Shown: positions 55,103 to 64,000, counted from the first letter of the stretch. The stretch: DNA of 64,000 nucleotides from Mycobacterium neglectum (GCF_002591975.1 NZ_NVQE01000006.1:62001-126000), one strand, 5' to 3'. The notes: generated by a model from the sequence alone, not told the origin. Program-made: numbers and translations.

Positions 55103-55936
55103 TCAACTTCCCAACTCAATCGGGGCACCCACCAGGGAGCCGTATTCTGTCCAACTGCCGTCGTAGTTCTTTACGTTCTGGTGCCCAAGCAGTTCCTGCA
55201 GGACGAACCAGGTGTGCGACGAACGCTCGCCGATTCGGCAGTACGCGATGGTTTCCTTCTCGCCGTCGAGTCCGGCCTCGGCGTACAGCTTGGCGAGGTC
55301 CTCGTCGGACTTGAAGGTGCCGTCTTCGTTGGCCGCCTTGCTCCAGGGCACGTTGATCGCACCGGGGATGTGGCCTGGACGCTGGCTCTGCTCCTGCGGC
55401 AGGTGAGCGGGCGCCAGGATCTTGCCGGAGAACTCGTCAGGCGAGCGCACGTCGACCAGGTTCTTGACGTTGATCGCGTCGATGGTCTCGTCACGGAACG
55501 CGCGGATGCTGTTGTCGGGCGCCTTGGCCGTGTACGTCGTCGACGCCCGGTCCGGCACATCCGTCACGAGGGGGCGACCGTCGAGCTCCCACTTCTTGCG
55601 TCCGCCGTCGAGCAGCTTGACGTTCTCGTGGCCGTACAGCTTGAAGTACCAATACGCGTAGGCGGCGAACCAGTTGTTGTTGCCGCCGTACAGGATCACC
55701 GTGTCGTCGTTGCCGATACCCTTGTCCGACAAGAGTTTCGAAAACTGTTGCTGGTCCACGAAGTCACGCTTGACTTGGTCCTGCAGCTCGGTCTTCCAGT
55801 CGAGCCTGACGGCGCCGGCGATATGGCCGCCCTCGTAGGCGGAGGTGTCCTCGTCGACCTCAACGAAGACGGTGTTCGGCGCGTCGAGATTGCTCTCGGC
55901 CCAGTCGGTCGTGACCAGGACGTCGGAGCGTGCCAT
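55103..55936 (-). CDS. cysA2: Thiosulfate sulfurtransferase (rhodanese) CysA2-type
   Basis: 277 residues with two rhodanese domains. The inactive N-terminal domain contains DTAYEGGHIAGAVRLDWK-like SAYEGGHIAGAVRLDW, and the active one has the persulfide Cys233 in YCRIGERSSHTW, the loop typical of this clade. It moves sulfane sulfur from thiosulfate to cyanide or thiol acceptors. GAGAGGATT precedes the ATG. It is the second structural gene of the unit led by the polycysteine leader peptide. Confidence 0.96.
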   Translation of the reverse strand: MARSDVLVTTDWAESNLDAPNTVFVEVDEDTSAYEGGHIAGAVRLDWKTELQDQVKRDFVDQQQFSKLLSDKGIGNDDTVILYGGNNNWFAAYAYWYFKLYGHENVKLLDGGRKKWELDGRPLVTDVPDRASTTYTAKAPDNSIRAFRDETIDAINVKNLVDVRSPDEFSGKILAPAHLPQEQSQRPGHIPGAINVPWSKAANEDGTFKSDEDLAKLYAEAGLDGEKETIAYCRIGERSSHTWFVLQELLGHQNVKNYDGSWTEYGSLVGAPIELGS

Positions 55937-55972
55937 GTAGGAAATCCTCTCGGTTGCTTGCTGTTTGAAGTG

Positions 55973-56470
55973 TTATGCGGGGTGCGGGCGTGGTGGCGGG
56001 AACTTGTCAGGTGTAATGCGAAACCGTGCGACGAGCGGATAGATCTGGCAGCCGAGGCAGATGCCGAAGGCCGCGTTGAGAAAGGCCGCCACGAGCGCGA
56101 ACCCGGTGGCGATGAGGCCGAGCAGCGGAATTCCCGCGGCCAATGCGACGACGCCGACGGCTGCGAACACAAACCCGACGAGCTGGGCGAACTTCAGCGG
56201 CGGCACCGGCTCCAGCTCGGTGACCGGTCCGAGGCGGGGAGCCACCAGGGCGCGGAAGATCAGGCCATAGGGATGCTGCCGCGGCCCGCGCCACGCGCCG
56301 ATCGCGAACACCACGGTCTGCACACCGAGGATGACGGCGGCGCCTACCGGGCTGACGGCGGACACCAACAGCGTGGCGATGAGCACGGCGGTGGTCACCC
56401 ATGCCGCGAACCGCGGACCCCGCACGTCCACCTGGTCAGGTCGGGCGCTGGTGCTCGTTGTGGTCGACAT
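55973..56470 (-). CDS. DUF4395 membrane protein
   Basis: 165 residues with about four helices: FAAWVTTAVLIATLLVSAV, AAVILGVQTVVFAIGAW, FAQLVGFVFAAVGVVALAAG and LLGLIATGFALVAAFLNAAFG. The Cys pair FGICLGCQIYPLVAR near residues 138-146 is the family hallmark and could handle thiols or sulfur. The ATG at 56470 has AGGAG (56478-56482) seven bases before. It is the first long gene after the polycysteine leader and precedes cysA2. Confidence 0.9.
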   Translation of the reverse strand: MSTTTSTSARPDQVDVRGPRFAAWVTTAVLIATLLVSAVSPVGAAVILGVQTVVFAIGAWRGPRQHPYGLIFRALVAPRLGPVTELEPVPPLKFAQLVGFVFAAVGVVALAAGIPLLGLIATGFALVAAFLNAAFGICLGCQIYPLVARFRITPDKFPPPRPHPA

Positions 56471-56477
56471 CAAAGTG

Positions 56478-56516
56478 CTCCTGTTGCATGGATGGGCTGG
56501 CTGGAGGGAGGGCAGG
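56478..56516 (-). promoter_or_regulatory. Possible Shine-Dalgarno sequestering element
   Basis: On the minus strand CCTGCCCTCCCTCC (56503-56516) can pair with AGGAG (56478-56482), the ribosome-binding site of the DUF4395 gene. It lies between the leader peptide stop and that gene. If ribosomes stall on the cysteine codons, folding could change and expose the site (the mechanism proposed for this leader in M. smegmatis). Confidence 0.45.
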
Positions 56517-56564
56517 CCACAAGGGGCCGCTCCCGAGTGCGGCGCGAAAGACCGGCGCGGCTAC

Positions 56565-56657
56565 TCAGCAGCTACAACAACAACAGCAACAACCCGCGAC
56601 GCGGCACAGATCGACTGCGCGGCGCTTGGTGAGCATGGGCTCAAGGCGGGCGGACAC
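56565..56657 (-). CDS. Cysteine-rich leader peptide (Ms5788A family)
   Basis: 30 residues from a GTG start at 56657: S-A-R-L-E-P then an internal Met, and from residue 18 Cys-Arg-Val-Ala-Gly, six consecutive Cys (residues 23-28), Ser, Cys, stop. TAAGCT (56665-56670) lies seven bases before the GTG, so it is leaderless. I recognise it as the leader described in M. smegmatis as Ms5788A, a cysteine-responsive attenuator of the DUF4395-cysA-sseC operon. Fewer charged Cys-tRNAs slow the ribosome on the Cys run and raise downstream expression (published model). Eight cysteines in 30 residues make selection for cysteine sensing clear. Confidence 0.9.
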   Translation of the reverse strand: MSARLEPMLTKRRAVDLCRVAGCCCCCCSC

Positions 56658-56664
56658 GAGCGAC

Positions 56665-56670
56665 AGCTTA
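56665..56670 (-). promoter_or_regulatory. -10 element of the leader peptide/DUF4395/cysA2/sseC operon
   Basis: TAAGCT on the minus strand, seven bases before the leaderless GTG at 56657. The promoter overlaps the 3' end of the thioredoxin-like gene, so the sulfur operon is independent of it. Confidence 0.6.
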
Positions 56671-56686
56671 CCCAATGACATGGTGA

Positions 56687-57109
56687 TCAAGCCAACAGTG
56701 GTTCCAGTGCGGACCGCAGGTCAGCAGGCTTGGGAACACCATGGGTGCGAAAACGCGGCCGCCCGTCGGCGTCGAAGACGATCGTGGTGGGAAGCGACAA
56801 CACCGAAAGCCGCCTGGCCGCTTCCGGATTGGCGTCCATGTCGATCTCCACGTGCGCGACCCCTGGCAATTCGGCGCAGACCTGATCGACAACCTTCCGC
56901 ACCCCGTCGCACGGCCCGCACCAGGCTGCGCTGAAATGCAGAACCGTCGGCCCCGTCGCCGATAGTCCCAAGTCACTGGTGTCCACGTTGGCGGCCTCGT
57001 CGCTCGCCTTGAGAAGCCCCGCGCGCAGTGTGAGCAGCCTGCCGATGACATATGCCAGTCCGAGTGCGCCGACGAGCACGACGGTCACCAATACCCACGA
57101 AGTGCTCAC
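56687..57109 (-). CDS. thiX: Membrane-anchored thioredoxin-like protein (Rv0816c, ThiX-like)
   Basis: 140 residues. An N-terminal hydrophobic helix (about residues 5-25) anchors the domain. The thioredoxin active site WCGPC is at residues 63-67, followed by the cis-proline VLSLPTTIVF. The fold is complete (TVLHFSAAW to LEPLLA). It likely exchanges disulfides near the membrane. Its start overlaps the LmeA stop by 4 bases (57106-57109), so they form one unit next to sulfur genes. Confidence 0.9.
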   Translation of the reverse strand: MSTSWVLVTVVLVGALGLAYVIGRLLTLRAGLLKASDEAANVDTSDLGLSATGPTVLHFSAAWCGPCDGVRKVVDQVCAELPGVAHVEIDMDANPEAARRLSVLSLPTTIVFDADGRPRFRTHGVPKPADLRSALEPLLA

Positions 57110-57927
57110 GACAGATTGAACCCTTCCAGGGCCAGGGTTACTCCCTCGGCGATGCCTTCGATGATGAGGTCCGAGCCGCGCGCACCCTGCGCGGTGGGTG
57201 CGAGCCCGAACGGCAGCTTCTGGCCGGGCAGGCTGGTGGAGAACGCGGCGAGCACCGCGTCCTTCTTGTCGTCGGGAACGGGCTGGTCAGCGGTGCCGGC
57301 GCCAGTCAGCACGTCGGTGGCTGTCAGGACCAGGGTGGTCTGGTCGGGCCCGACGGTCGACAGGTCGACCGCGATGCTGACTCGCTCGTCGTAGCCGGCC
57401 GACTTCGGAGTCCCCGTGAACACCACCCCGCGATTGCTCGATATTCCCGATTCGGTGGTGCCGCCGGTGGAATCGTTGCTTTCCCGCGTCGGTGCCTCGA
57501 CCAGCAGGTCGGGGATGCCCATGAACCGCCCGACGTGGGTGGAATCGATGATGATGCGGCTCTCCGCCTTGCCGACCCCGAGCTTGGCCTCCGGGCTGAC
57601 CAGCCATGACGTGTCCAAGAGATCGATCGAGTGCAGGGTTGCTTCCAGCGAGACCTTCCCGACAACGGGGTGGCTGACCCCCACGGCCCGGATCTCCACT
57701 TCGTCGTAATGGCGATTGGCGGCCTGCGGGATGAAGGGAAACCCGAGGATCGCCACCGACGGGTCCCAGGCCAGGTCAGCGGCACTTCGCACGCTTCTCG
57801 CCAGACGATATTCGGCGTATATCGCCGCGCCGAAATCGGCTCCGACGGCGCCGAGGGCCACGGCGGTCGCGGTCGCCAGGAGACCGATCAGCAGCTTTCG
57901 CACTCGCACATTCTTGCCCACTGACAC
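57106..57927 (-). CDS. lmeA: Lipomannan elongation factor LmeA (DUF2993)
   Basis: 273 residues. An N-terminal anchor or signal (about residues 12-34, LLIGLLATATAVALGAVGADFG) leads to the DUF2993 phospholipid-binding domain (AILGFPFIPQAANRHYDEVEIRAVGVSH; LLPGQKLPFGL-like SLPGQKLPFGLAPT). It matches M. smegmatis LmeA (remembered as MSMEG_5785, Rv0817c), a cell-envelope protein needed for normal mannan length in lipomannan. It is divergent from glnR with a 154-base gap in which I see no firm site. Confidence 0.9.
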   Translation of the reverse strand: MSVGKNVRVRKLLIGLLATATAVALGAVGADFGAAIYAEYRLARSVRSAADLAWDPSVAILGFPFIPQAANRHYDEVEIRAVGVSHPVVGKVSLEATLHSIDLLDTSWLVSPEAKLGVGKAESRIIIDSTHVGRFMGIPDLLVEAPTRESNDSTGGTTESGISSNRGVVFTGTPKSAGYDERVSIAVDLSTVGPDQTTLVLTATDVLTGAGTADQPVPDDKKDAVLAAFSTSLPGQKLPFGLAPTAQGARGSDLIIEGIAEGVTLALEGFNLS

Positions 57928-58081
57928 CGACTAGACCGCCTTGGCACAGCCGATGCGCAGGTGTCGCGCTATCGTTAGATGACTTACGGCCGGGTAACGG
58001 CCATATGTCAGGGATGAATCTGGGAAGTCACCGACCGACATTGTTGTCCAGGCGAGGTCCCCGTCGCTGCTGGAGGGCCAG

Positions 58082-59763
<1,682 letters not shown>

Positions 59764-59818
59764 GCTGCTAGAAGGATCATCCGCCCCGCGGTTGTATGCC
59801 GCTGGTTTGCTCGCTGAT

Positions 59819-59838
59819 TCGATATCTGTCAATATCGA
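59819..59838. promoter_or_regulatory. Candidate ArsR operator
   Basis: TCGATAT-CTGTCA-ATATCGA, a perfect 7+7 inverted repeat three bases before the ArsR ATG. CAATAT inside it is a possible -10, six bases from the start codon. This is a classic self-repression layout for the arsR-acr3-arsC unit. Confidence 0.6.
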
Positions 59839-59841
59839 TGT

Positions 59842-60219
59842 ATGTCGAATCAGTCCAGGTCCTCGGAGGACTGTTGTGCGCTTGAGCCGTTGGTCCGGGA
59901 ACCGTTGACGACGGCTCAAGCGACCGAAACGGCCGCGAAGTTCAAGGCGTTATCCGATCCGGTGCGGTTGCGCCTGCTGAGTTCGGTGGCAAGCCACGCG
60001 GGCGGCGAGGCGTGCGTGTGCGACATCTCGCCCGGCGTCGAGGTGTCGCAGCCGACGATCTCGCACCACCTGAAGGTTCTGCGCGACGCAGGGTTGCTTA
60101 CGTCGGAGCGGCGCGCCTCCTGGGTGTACTACACCGTCGTGCCCGAGGCCCTCGCCTCGTTGTCGTCGTTGTTGAGTGTCAGTGCCGATGTGGCGCACGC
60201 GGTTGGGGCGCGGGCATGA
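59842..60219 (+). CDS. arsR: ArsR-family arsenic-responsive repressor
   Basis: 125 residues. The winged helix is GVEVSQPTISHHLKVLRDAGLLTSERRASWVYYTVV (about residues 68-103). The ACVCDIS motif at about residues 58-64 is a C-V-C metal-binding pair in the recognition-helix area, known in As(III)-sensing ArsR. A further CC is in the N-terminal region (SEDCCALEP). Its TGA overlaps the ACR3 start (ATGA). It should release DNA on binding arsenite. Confidence 0.92.
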   Translation: MSNQSRSSEDCCALEPLVREPLTTAQATETAAKFKALSDPVRLRLLSSVASHAGGEACVCDISPGVEVSQPTISHHLKVLRDAGLLTSERRASWVYYTVVPEALASLSSLLSVSADVAHAVGARA

Positions 60220-61337
60220 CCGACAAGGTTGCGCCGACTGATCCAGACGCGCCGCCGGTCGTGGCGAAGTTGTCGACGCTGGATCGGTACCTACCCGTCT
60301 GGATCGGCATCGCAATGGCCGCCGGCCTGCTGCTGGGCCGCTGGATCCCGGGACTCAACACGGCGTTGGACCAGGTGCAGATCGACGGAATCTCGCTCCC
60401 TATCGCGCTCGGACTGCTGATCATGATGTATCCGGTGTTGGCGAAGGTCCGCTACGACAGGCTTGACGCTGTCACCGGCGACCGCAAACTGCTGATCAGT
60501 TCGCTTCTTCTCAACTGGGTGTTCGGCCCGGCGTTGATGTTTGCGTTGGCGTGGCTGATGCTGCCGGACCTTCCTGAATACCGCACGGGCTTGATCATCG
60601 TCGGCCTGGCGCGTTGCATCGCCATGGTCATCATCTGGAATGACCTCGCCTGCGGAGACCGCGAGGCGGCCGCGGTGCTGGTCGCGCTCAACTCGATGTT
60701 CCAGGTCGTGATGTTCGCGGTACTGGGTTGGTTCTATTTGTCGGTGCTGCCCGGATGGCTGGGGCTGGAGCAGACCACCATCTCGACATCGCCGTGGCAG
60801 ATAGCCAAGTCCGTCCTGATCTTCTTGGGAATCCCGCTATTGGCCGGGTATCTATCGCGGCGGCTCGGCGAAAAGGCAAGAGGCCGTGAATGGTACGAGT
60901 CCAAGTTCCTGCCCGCGGTAGGGCCGTGGGCGCTATACGGACTGCTCTTCACCATCGTGATTCTTTTTGCGCTGCAGGGAGAACAGATCACCAACCGACC
61001 GCTGGACGTAGTGCGAATCGCCCTGCCCCTCTTGGCTTACTTCGCCATCATGTGGGGCGGCGGCTTCCTGTTGGGTGCACTGCTTCACATCGGATATGAA
61101 CGCACCACAACGCTGGCGTTCACCGCTGCAGGGAACAACTTCGAATTGGCGATCGCTGTGGCGATCGCTACGTATGGGGCCACTTCCGGCCAGGCGCTGG
61201 CCGGAGTGGTCGGCCCGCTCATCGAGGTCCCGGTCTTAGTCGCGCTGGTCTACGTATCTCTGGCGCTGCGAAAGCGTTTCGGAGGCAACCACTCTGCTGC
61301 CGTCAAGCCGTCGACTGCTGTCGGCACCGAAAGGTAG
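60216..61337 (+). CDS. acr3: Arsenite efflux permease ACR3
   Basis: 373 residues, ten membrane helices, the length and order of the ACR3 family. Visible motifs are LDRYLPVWIGIAMAAGLLLGR, MMYPVLAKVRYD, NWVFGPALMFALAWL, RCIAMVIIWNDLACGD (with the conserved Cys) and FTAAGNNFELAIAVAIA (with the Glu). It exports As(III) driven by proton force. The ATG at 60216 is chosen on the arsR stop; a longer ORF reading is unsupported. The arsenate reductase gene starts 4 bases after. Confidence 0.95.
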   Translation: MTDKVAPTDPDAPPVVAKLSTLDRYLPVWIGIAMAAGLLLGRWIPGLNTALDQVQIDGISLPIALGLLIMMYPVLAKVRYDRLDAVTGDRKLLISSLLLNWVFGPALMFALAWLMLPDLPEYRTGLIIVGLARCIAMVIIWNDLACGDREAAAVLVALNSMFQVVMFAVLGWFYLSVLPGWLGLEQTTISTSPWQIAKSVLIFLGIPLLAGYLSRRLGEKARGREWYESKFLPAVGPWALYGLLFTIVILFALQGEQITNRPLDVVRIALPLLAYFAIMWGGGFLLGALLHIGYERTTTLAFTAAGNNFELAIAVAIATYGATSGQALAGVVGPLIEVPVLVALVYVSLALRKRFGGNHSAAVKPSTAVGTER

Positions 61338-61341
61338 TGAA

Positions 61342-61773
61342 TTGAGTAACGGGGCAAGGCCCTCGGTGTTGTTTGTCTGCGTCAAGAATGGCGGCAAGTC
61401 GCAAATGGCAGCCGGTCTCATGCGGCAGGCGACGGGCGAGACGGTGGACGTGTACTCAGCGGGCACCAACCCCGGTGGGGAGATCAACGCGCTGTCGGCA
61501 GCGTCTCTCCTCGAGCTGGGTGTCGATATCAGCAGCGAGAGGCCGAAACCGATCGACCATGACCTGCTGGAGCGCGTAGACCTCGTCATTACCCTCGGAC
61601 GCGAAGCGAAGGTCGCACCTGTCCCGGGGGTGCAGCTCGAGAACTGGGATACCGACGAACCATCCGACCGGGGCATCGACGGCATCGAACGTATGCGCCA
61701 CGTCCGAGACGACATCGCTGGCCGCGTCGCTTCCCTCATCGTCCGAATGACATCAGGCCAGATTAAAGGCTGA
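61342..61773 (+). CDS. arsC: Arsenate reductase, mycothiol-type low-molecular-weight phosphatase fold
   Basis: 143 residues. The P-loop is VCVKNGGKSQ with Cys13 and Lys19 in place of the usual CX5R arginine, as I recall for the corynebacterial arsenate-mycothiol transferase subgroup. AGTNPGGEINALSAASLLELG then NWDTDEP and RMRHVRDDIAGRV complete the fold. It would form an arsenate-mycothiol adduct for reduction to As(III), which ACR3 exports. TTG start; AAAGG lies about 9 bases before. The MshD gene is 1.6 kb upstream. Confidence 0.86.
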   Translation: MSNGARPSVLFVCVKNGGKSQMAAGLMRQATGETVDVYSAGTNPGGEINALSAASLLELGVDISSERPKPIDHDLLERVDLVITLGREAKVAPVPGVQLENWDTDEPSDRGIDGIERMRHVRDDIAGRVASLIVRMTSGQIKG

Positions 61774-61892
61774 AGCTGCCGAGTGACTAGTGATGCCGAA
61801 CCGGGCATGAACACCGCACACGGTTGCCGTCAGCCGCTCCGTGCTGGACGATTCTCTGTGTGGCCAACGGTGGCACAATCGACCGGGCAGCG

Positions 61893-62396
61893 ATGTCGGC
61901 GGACCTAGCGAGGGCACGCGCCGAATTTCATGGTCTGCTTGCCGACGCCGAACGCAACGGCGCTTGGCACAAGCCAACGCAGGGGACACGCTGGAACAAC
62001 GAGCAGTTGTTACTGCACATGGTGTTCGGCTACATGCTCGTGCAGCGGCTGCTGTTTCTTGTGCGCTTACTTAGCCGCCTGCCCGAAGCTGTCAGCCGCG
62101 TCTTTGCTCGAATGCTCAACGCCGCAACCACGCCGTTCCACCCGATCAACTATTACGGTTCATGCGCAGCCGCTTTCTATTACAACCGCCGCCGTATGGG
62201 CGCCAAGCTCGATCGCGTCATTGCGTCGATCGATCGAAACCTTGCGACGGAAAGCGCCGACGCGTTGCGTCGCGGCATGCATTTCCCAACCGGATGGGAC
62301 CCATTCTTCACGGATTACATGACGCTGGAAGACGTATACCGATACCCCGGCAAGCACTTCAACTTCCACGCCCGCCAACTCACTGTCGACGGCTGA
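61893..62396 (+). CDS. DinB-superfamily protein
   Basis: About 167 residues from ATG 61893; an upstream ATG at 61824 adds 23 weak residues. The four-helix DinB-like pattern LARARAEFHGLLADAERNGAWHKPTQGTRWNNEQLLLHMVFGYM has the helix with a metal-ligand His; further His are in TPFHPINYYG and KHFNFHARQL, which could complete a His3 site. Members often bind metal and modify thiols such as mycothiol or bacillithiol. It is placed between two arsenic gene sets. The substrate is unknown. Confidence 0.75.
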   Translation: MSADLARARAEFHGLLADAERNGAWHKPTQGTRWNNEQLLLHMVFGYMLVQRLLFLVRLLSRLPEAVSRVFARMLNAATTPFHPINYYGSCAAAFYYNRRRMGAKLDRVIASIDRNLATESADALRRGMHFPTGWDPFFTDYMTLEDVYRYPGKHFNFHARQLTVDG

Positions 62397-62407
62397 GCGC
62401 CTGAGTT

Positions 62408-63082
62408 CTACGCATCTACCGGAACCTCGAGTTCAGCCAGCAGCGCTCGGACCCGACGCTCGATCTCGTCCCGGATGGGGCGAACGGCGGCGACGTCTTG
62501 CCCGTGCGGATCATCGAGGACCCACTCCTCGTATCTGCGGCCGGGAAATATCGGGCAGGCATCGCCACAGCCCATCGTGATGATGACGTCTGCCGCCCGC
62601 ACGATCTCATCCGTCCACGGCTTGGGGTATTCGCCAGAGATATTGATGTCGCGCTCCGCCATGGCCTCGATAGCCGCCGGGTTGACCAGCTCGCCGGGCT
62701 CAGAGCCGCCGGACCACGCGACGGCCGCATCACCGGCGAGATGAGTGAAGAACCCCATCGCCATTTGCGACCGACCGGCGTTATGGGTGCAAAGAAATAG
62801 AACAGTTGGCTTCCCGTCGTGTGACTTTCCTTCGACCTTGGCCAACGCCCGGAGGCGTTGCCGCGCAAACCGTTCGGCCAACAAGGGCAGGAAACGGGGC
62901 ACCGTCGCCCGGCCGGCAAATTGGTCATAGGACGAGTGGAGGAACCTTTCGATGGTTTCGGCCCCGAATACGCCGTCGAACTCCTTCTGCAATTGCCCGG
63001 CAGCCGTCTTCATCGCCAACCGCTGGTCGATAGAGAGATCGTGACGAAATTTCTGATTGTGTTCAATGATGTTGTCGGTCAT
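62408..63082 (-). CDS. arsC: Arsenate reductase with N-terminal helical domain
   Basis: 224 residues. Residues 1-90 form a helical domain (QRLAMKTAAGQLQKEFDGVFGAETIERFLHSSYDQFAGRATVPRFLPLLAERFARQRL) found on actinobacterial phosphatase-fold reductases. Residues 91-224 are the LMW-phosphatase fold: LFLCTHNAGRS with Cys98 and Arg104, and a downstream catalytic Asp in DDPHGQD. The extra Cys in MGCGDACPIFPG may take part in thiol relay. The start at 63082 is chosen; the longer ORF is a shadow extension. It lies 13 bases after the fusion gene. Confidence 0.9.
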   Translation of the reverse strand: MTDNIIEHNQKFRHDLSIDQRLAMKTAAGQLQKEFDGVFGAETIERFLHSSYDQFAGRATVPRFLPLLAERFARQRLRALAKVEGKSHDGKPTVLFLCTHNAGRSQMAMGFFTHLAGDAAVAWSGGSEPGELVNPAAIEAMAERDINISGEYPKPWTDEIVRAADVIITMGCGDACPIFPGRRYEEWVLDDPHGQDVAAVRPIRDEIERRVRALLAELEVPVDA

Positions 63083-63095
63083 GACTTCTCCTGGA

Positions 63096-63773
63096 CTAAG
63101 CGGGTTGAACATGGGGGACGAAATGATCGATACGGGAGGTGAGTTCAATGACGGTCTCGTCGAACGCCGCCGCGACGGCGGTGCAGGTTGGATCGCTGAT
63201 GGACCAGTGGATGCGGGGTAGTTCGGCAGGAAGTTCCTCATGTGCGTTGTCGCACACCGCGATCACTAGATCGTCGGCGGCCAGGACATCGCCCAGATAG
63301 CGCGGCTTGGTTGCGCGCATCGATAAGTTGAGGCGCCTTGCCGCTGCCACTGCGCCGCGATGCACCTGTGGCGCGGGTTTCGTGCCGGCCGAGGTAGCGG
63401 GTAATTCGCTGCGGCGGTTCCAGATCGCAGCAGCAAGCTGGCTGCGGGCCGAGTTGTGAGTACAGACGAACACGACGCGACGAGCCCGATGTTGGGCTGA
63501 TGGGACAAGACCGTCGAGCGCCGAATGGTTGAGTTTGAGATAAGTGCGCCGCCCGTCGGCTTCTGACCGGCTCTGTCGTACGACGCCGGCGCTTTTCAGC
63601 ACAGCGAGGTGATGCGCGAGCAGGTTGGAGGACATCGACAGGATGGCGCGCAGCTCTGAGGGGGACGCGTCCGCATTCAGCAGGTGGTCGACGATCGTCA
63701 GCCGGGCGGGGTCGGCCAGCGCGGCGAAAATGGCTGTGCGTTGTGCCAAGTCCCGATTTACCTCAGTAGTCAT
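63096..63773 (-). CDS. Fusion of ArsR-type regulator and arsenate reductase fold
   Basis: 225 residues. Residues 1-90 are a winged-helix ArsR-like domain (FAALADPARLTIVDHLLNADASPSELRAILSMSSNLLAHHLAVLKSAGVV). Residues 98-225 are a LMW-phosphatase/ArsC domain with VFVCTHNSARSQ (Cys104, Arg110), SAGTKPAPQVHRGAVAAARRLNL and the DP acid loop. The regulator half lacks the CxC arsenic site of the ArsR at 59842, so the catalytic domain may serve as sensor (inference). It starts the second arsenic unit, with the three-domain reductase after it. Confidence 0.9.
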   Translation of the reverse strand: MTTEVNRDLAQRTAIFAALADPARLTIVDHLLNADASPSELRAILSMSSNLLAHHLAVLKSAGVVRQSRSEADGRRTYLKLNHSALDGLVPSAQHRARRVVFVCTHNSARSQLAAAIWNRRSELPATSAGTKPAPQVHRGAVAAARRLNLSMRATKPRYLGDVLAADDLVIAVCDNAHEELPAELPRIHWSISDPTCTAVAAAFDETVIELTSRIDHFVPHVQPA

Positions 63774-63792
63774 TGACTCAATAAGTACTGAG
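63762..63792. promoter_or_regulatory. Inverted repeat at the fusion gene start
   Basis: CTCAGTA (63762-63768) and TACTGAG (63786-63792) are perfect complements around the ATG (63771-63773) of the ArsR-ArsC fusion gene. It could be the autoregulatory site; the inner bases CTCA/TGAG (63777-63792) make a second, nested repeat. Confidence 0.45.
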
Positions 63793-64000
63793 AGGAATCG
63801 GCTACGTCAACTCCTCCAGTTGAAATGTCGCCATGAACCCGTGGCTGGTTCATCTTCCGTTCACTATCCGTAGGGAATCGATTAACGACGTGCGCTTAGG
63901 TTCACAGCCGAGCAGCGATGGGTCTGCTTGACGCGACTTGTGTCACGGCAAGGGCCAGTCGGCCCGTGCCAGCGTCTACCTGGTTCACAAAGGAGTTTCG
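63774..64000. other. Intergenic region at window end
   Basis: 227 bases without a supported gene, divergent upstream region of the second arsenic unit. AAAGGAG in the last 12 bases looks like a ribosome-binding site, so a + strand gene probably starts just beyond the window. A short open frame from the ATG at about 63919 also runs off the edge, but I see no family signal. Confidence 0.4.

Noticed and set aside
55031..56632. Plus-strand ORF of 533 codons opposite cysA2 and DUF4395
   Set aside because: Antisense of genuine rhodanese and membrane genes; no homology pattern.
56565..56636. Shorter 23-residue version of the leader from the ATG at 56636
   Set aside because: The GTG at 56657 has the -10 hexamer at the exact leaderless distance, while the ATG has neither a -10 nor a Shine-Dalgarno at suitable spacing.
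63083..63241. 53-residue N-terminal extension of the arsenate reductase at 62408
   Set aside because: It overlaps the fusion gene in another frame and is Pro/Ser/Arg-rich; Met at 63082 starts the recognised helical domain.

Overview
The window reads as chromosomal DNA of a mycobacterium, probably a rapid-growing Mycolicibacterium-type species. Gene order follows the M. tuberculosis stretch I remember as Rv0766c to Rv0819: cyp123, TetR, aldehyde dehydrogenase, purD, purB-cyp126, purC-ptrB, purS-purQ, encapsulin-DyP peroxidase, purL, purF, purM, cysA2/sseC, lmeA, glnR, mshD. Other signs are the high GC, many GTG starts, 1-4 bp stop/start overlaps, mycothiol genes, an Mce protein and a full-length RelZ-type alarmone synthetase. 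Orthology was judged by eye and memory, with no database search.

Layout. 1-9529: two P450-centred catabolic clusters. The first has CYP123 with a TetR, divergent from aldehyde dehydrogenase, SDR, hydroxyisobutyrate-dehydrogenase-like, carboxymuconolactone-decarboxylase-like and an unknown 408-residue protein. The second has a CYP125-family P450 with its TetR and a ferredoxin reductase. 9568-31244: purD, purB, purC, purS and purQ, interleaved with esterase, transporters, RelZ, CYP126, oligopeptidase B, a glutathione-peroxidase-like protein and others. 31241-33060: encapsulin nanocompartment and its DyP cargo. 33113-52608: peptidase, antiporter, purL, membrane hydrolase, CPBP protease, an orphan MceA-like protein, purF, purM, a YgfZ-like protein and a class IV aminotransferase. 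52609-52888: a gene-free stretch that looks like an independent structured RNA with a 12-codon ORF. 52889-59763: binding protein, nitrobindin, a sulfur operon (DUF4395-cysA-sseC) preceded by a polycysteine leader peptide, thioredoxin, LmeA, GlnR and MshD. 59819-63773: two arsenic-resistance units.

How it works together. Seven steps of IMP synthesis (PurD, PurL/S/Q, PurM, PurC, PurB, PurF) are dispersed over about 41 kb. Several have a TAnnnT hexamer 6-8 bases before the start codon, the layout expected for leaderless mycobacterial transcripts. PurQ and PurL instead start on the stop codon of the gene before them. Mycothiol (MshD) and the mycothiol-type arsenate reductase lie near each other, as do cysteine sensing and sulfur-transfer genes.

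Most unusual observations: the structured element at 52615-52838; the polycysteine leader at 56565-56657; perfect inverted repeats on TetR-linked promoters (1531, 1644, 8335); a 9+9 bp repeat before an AbiEi/DUF559 gene; the ArsR-arsenate reductase fusion; the orphan Mce protein; and the unknown protein at 5276-6502.
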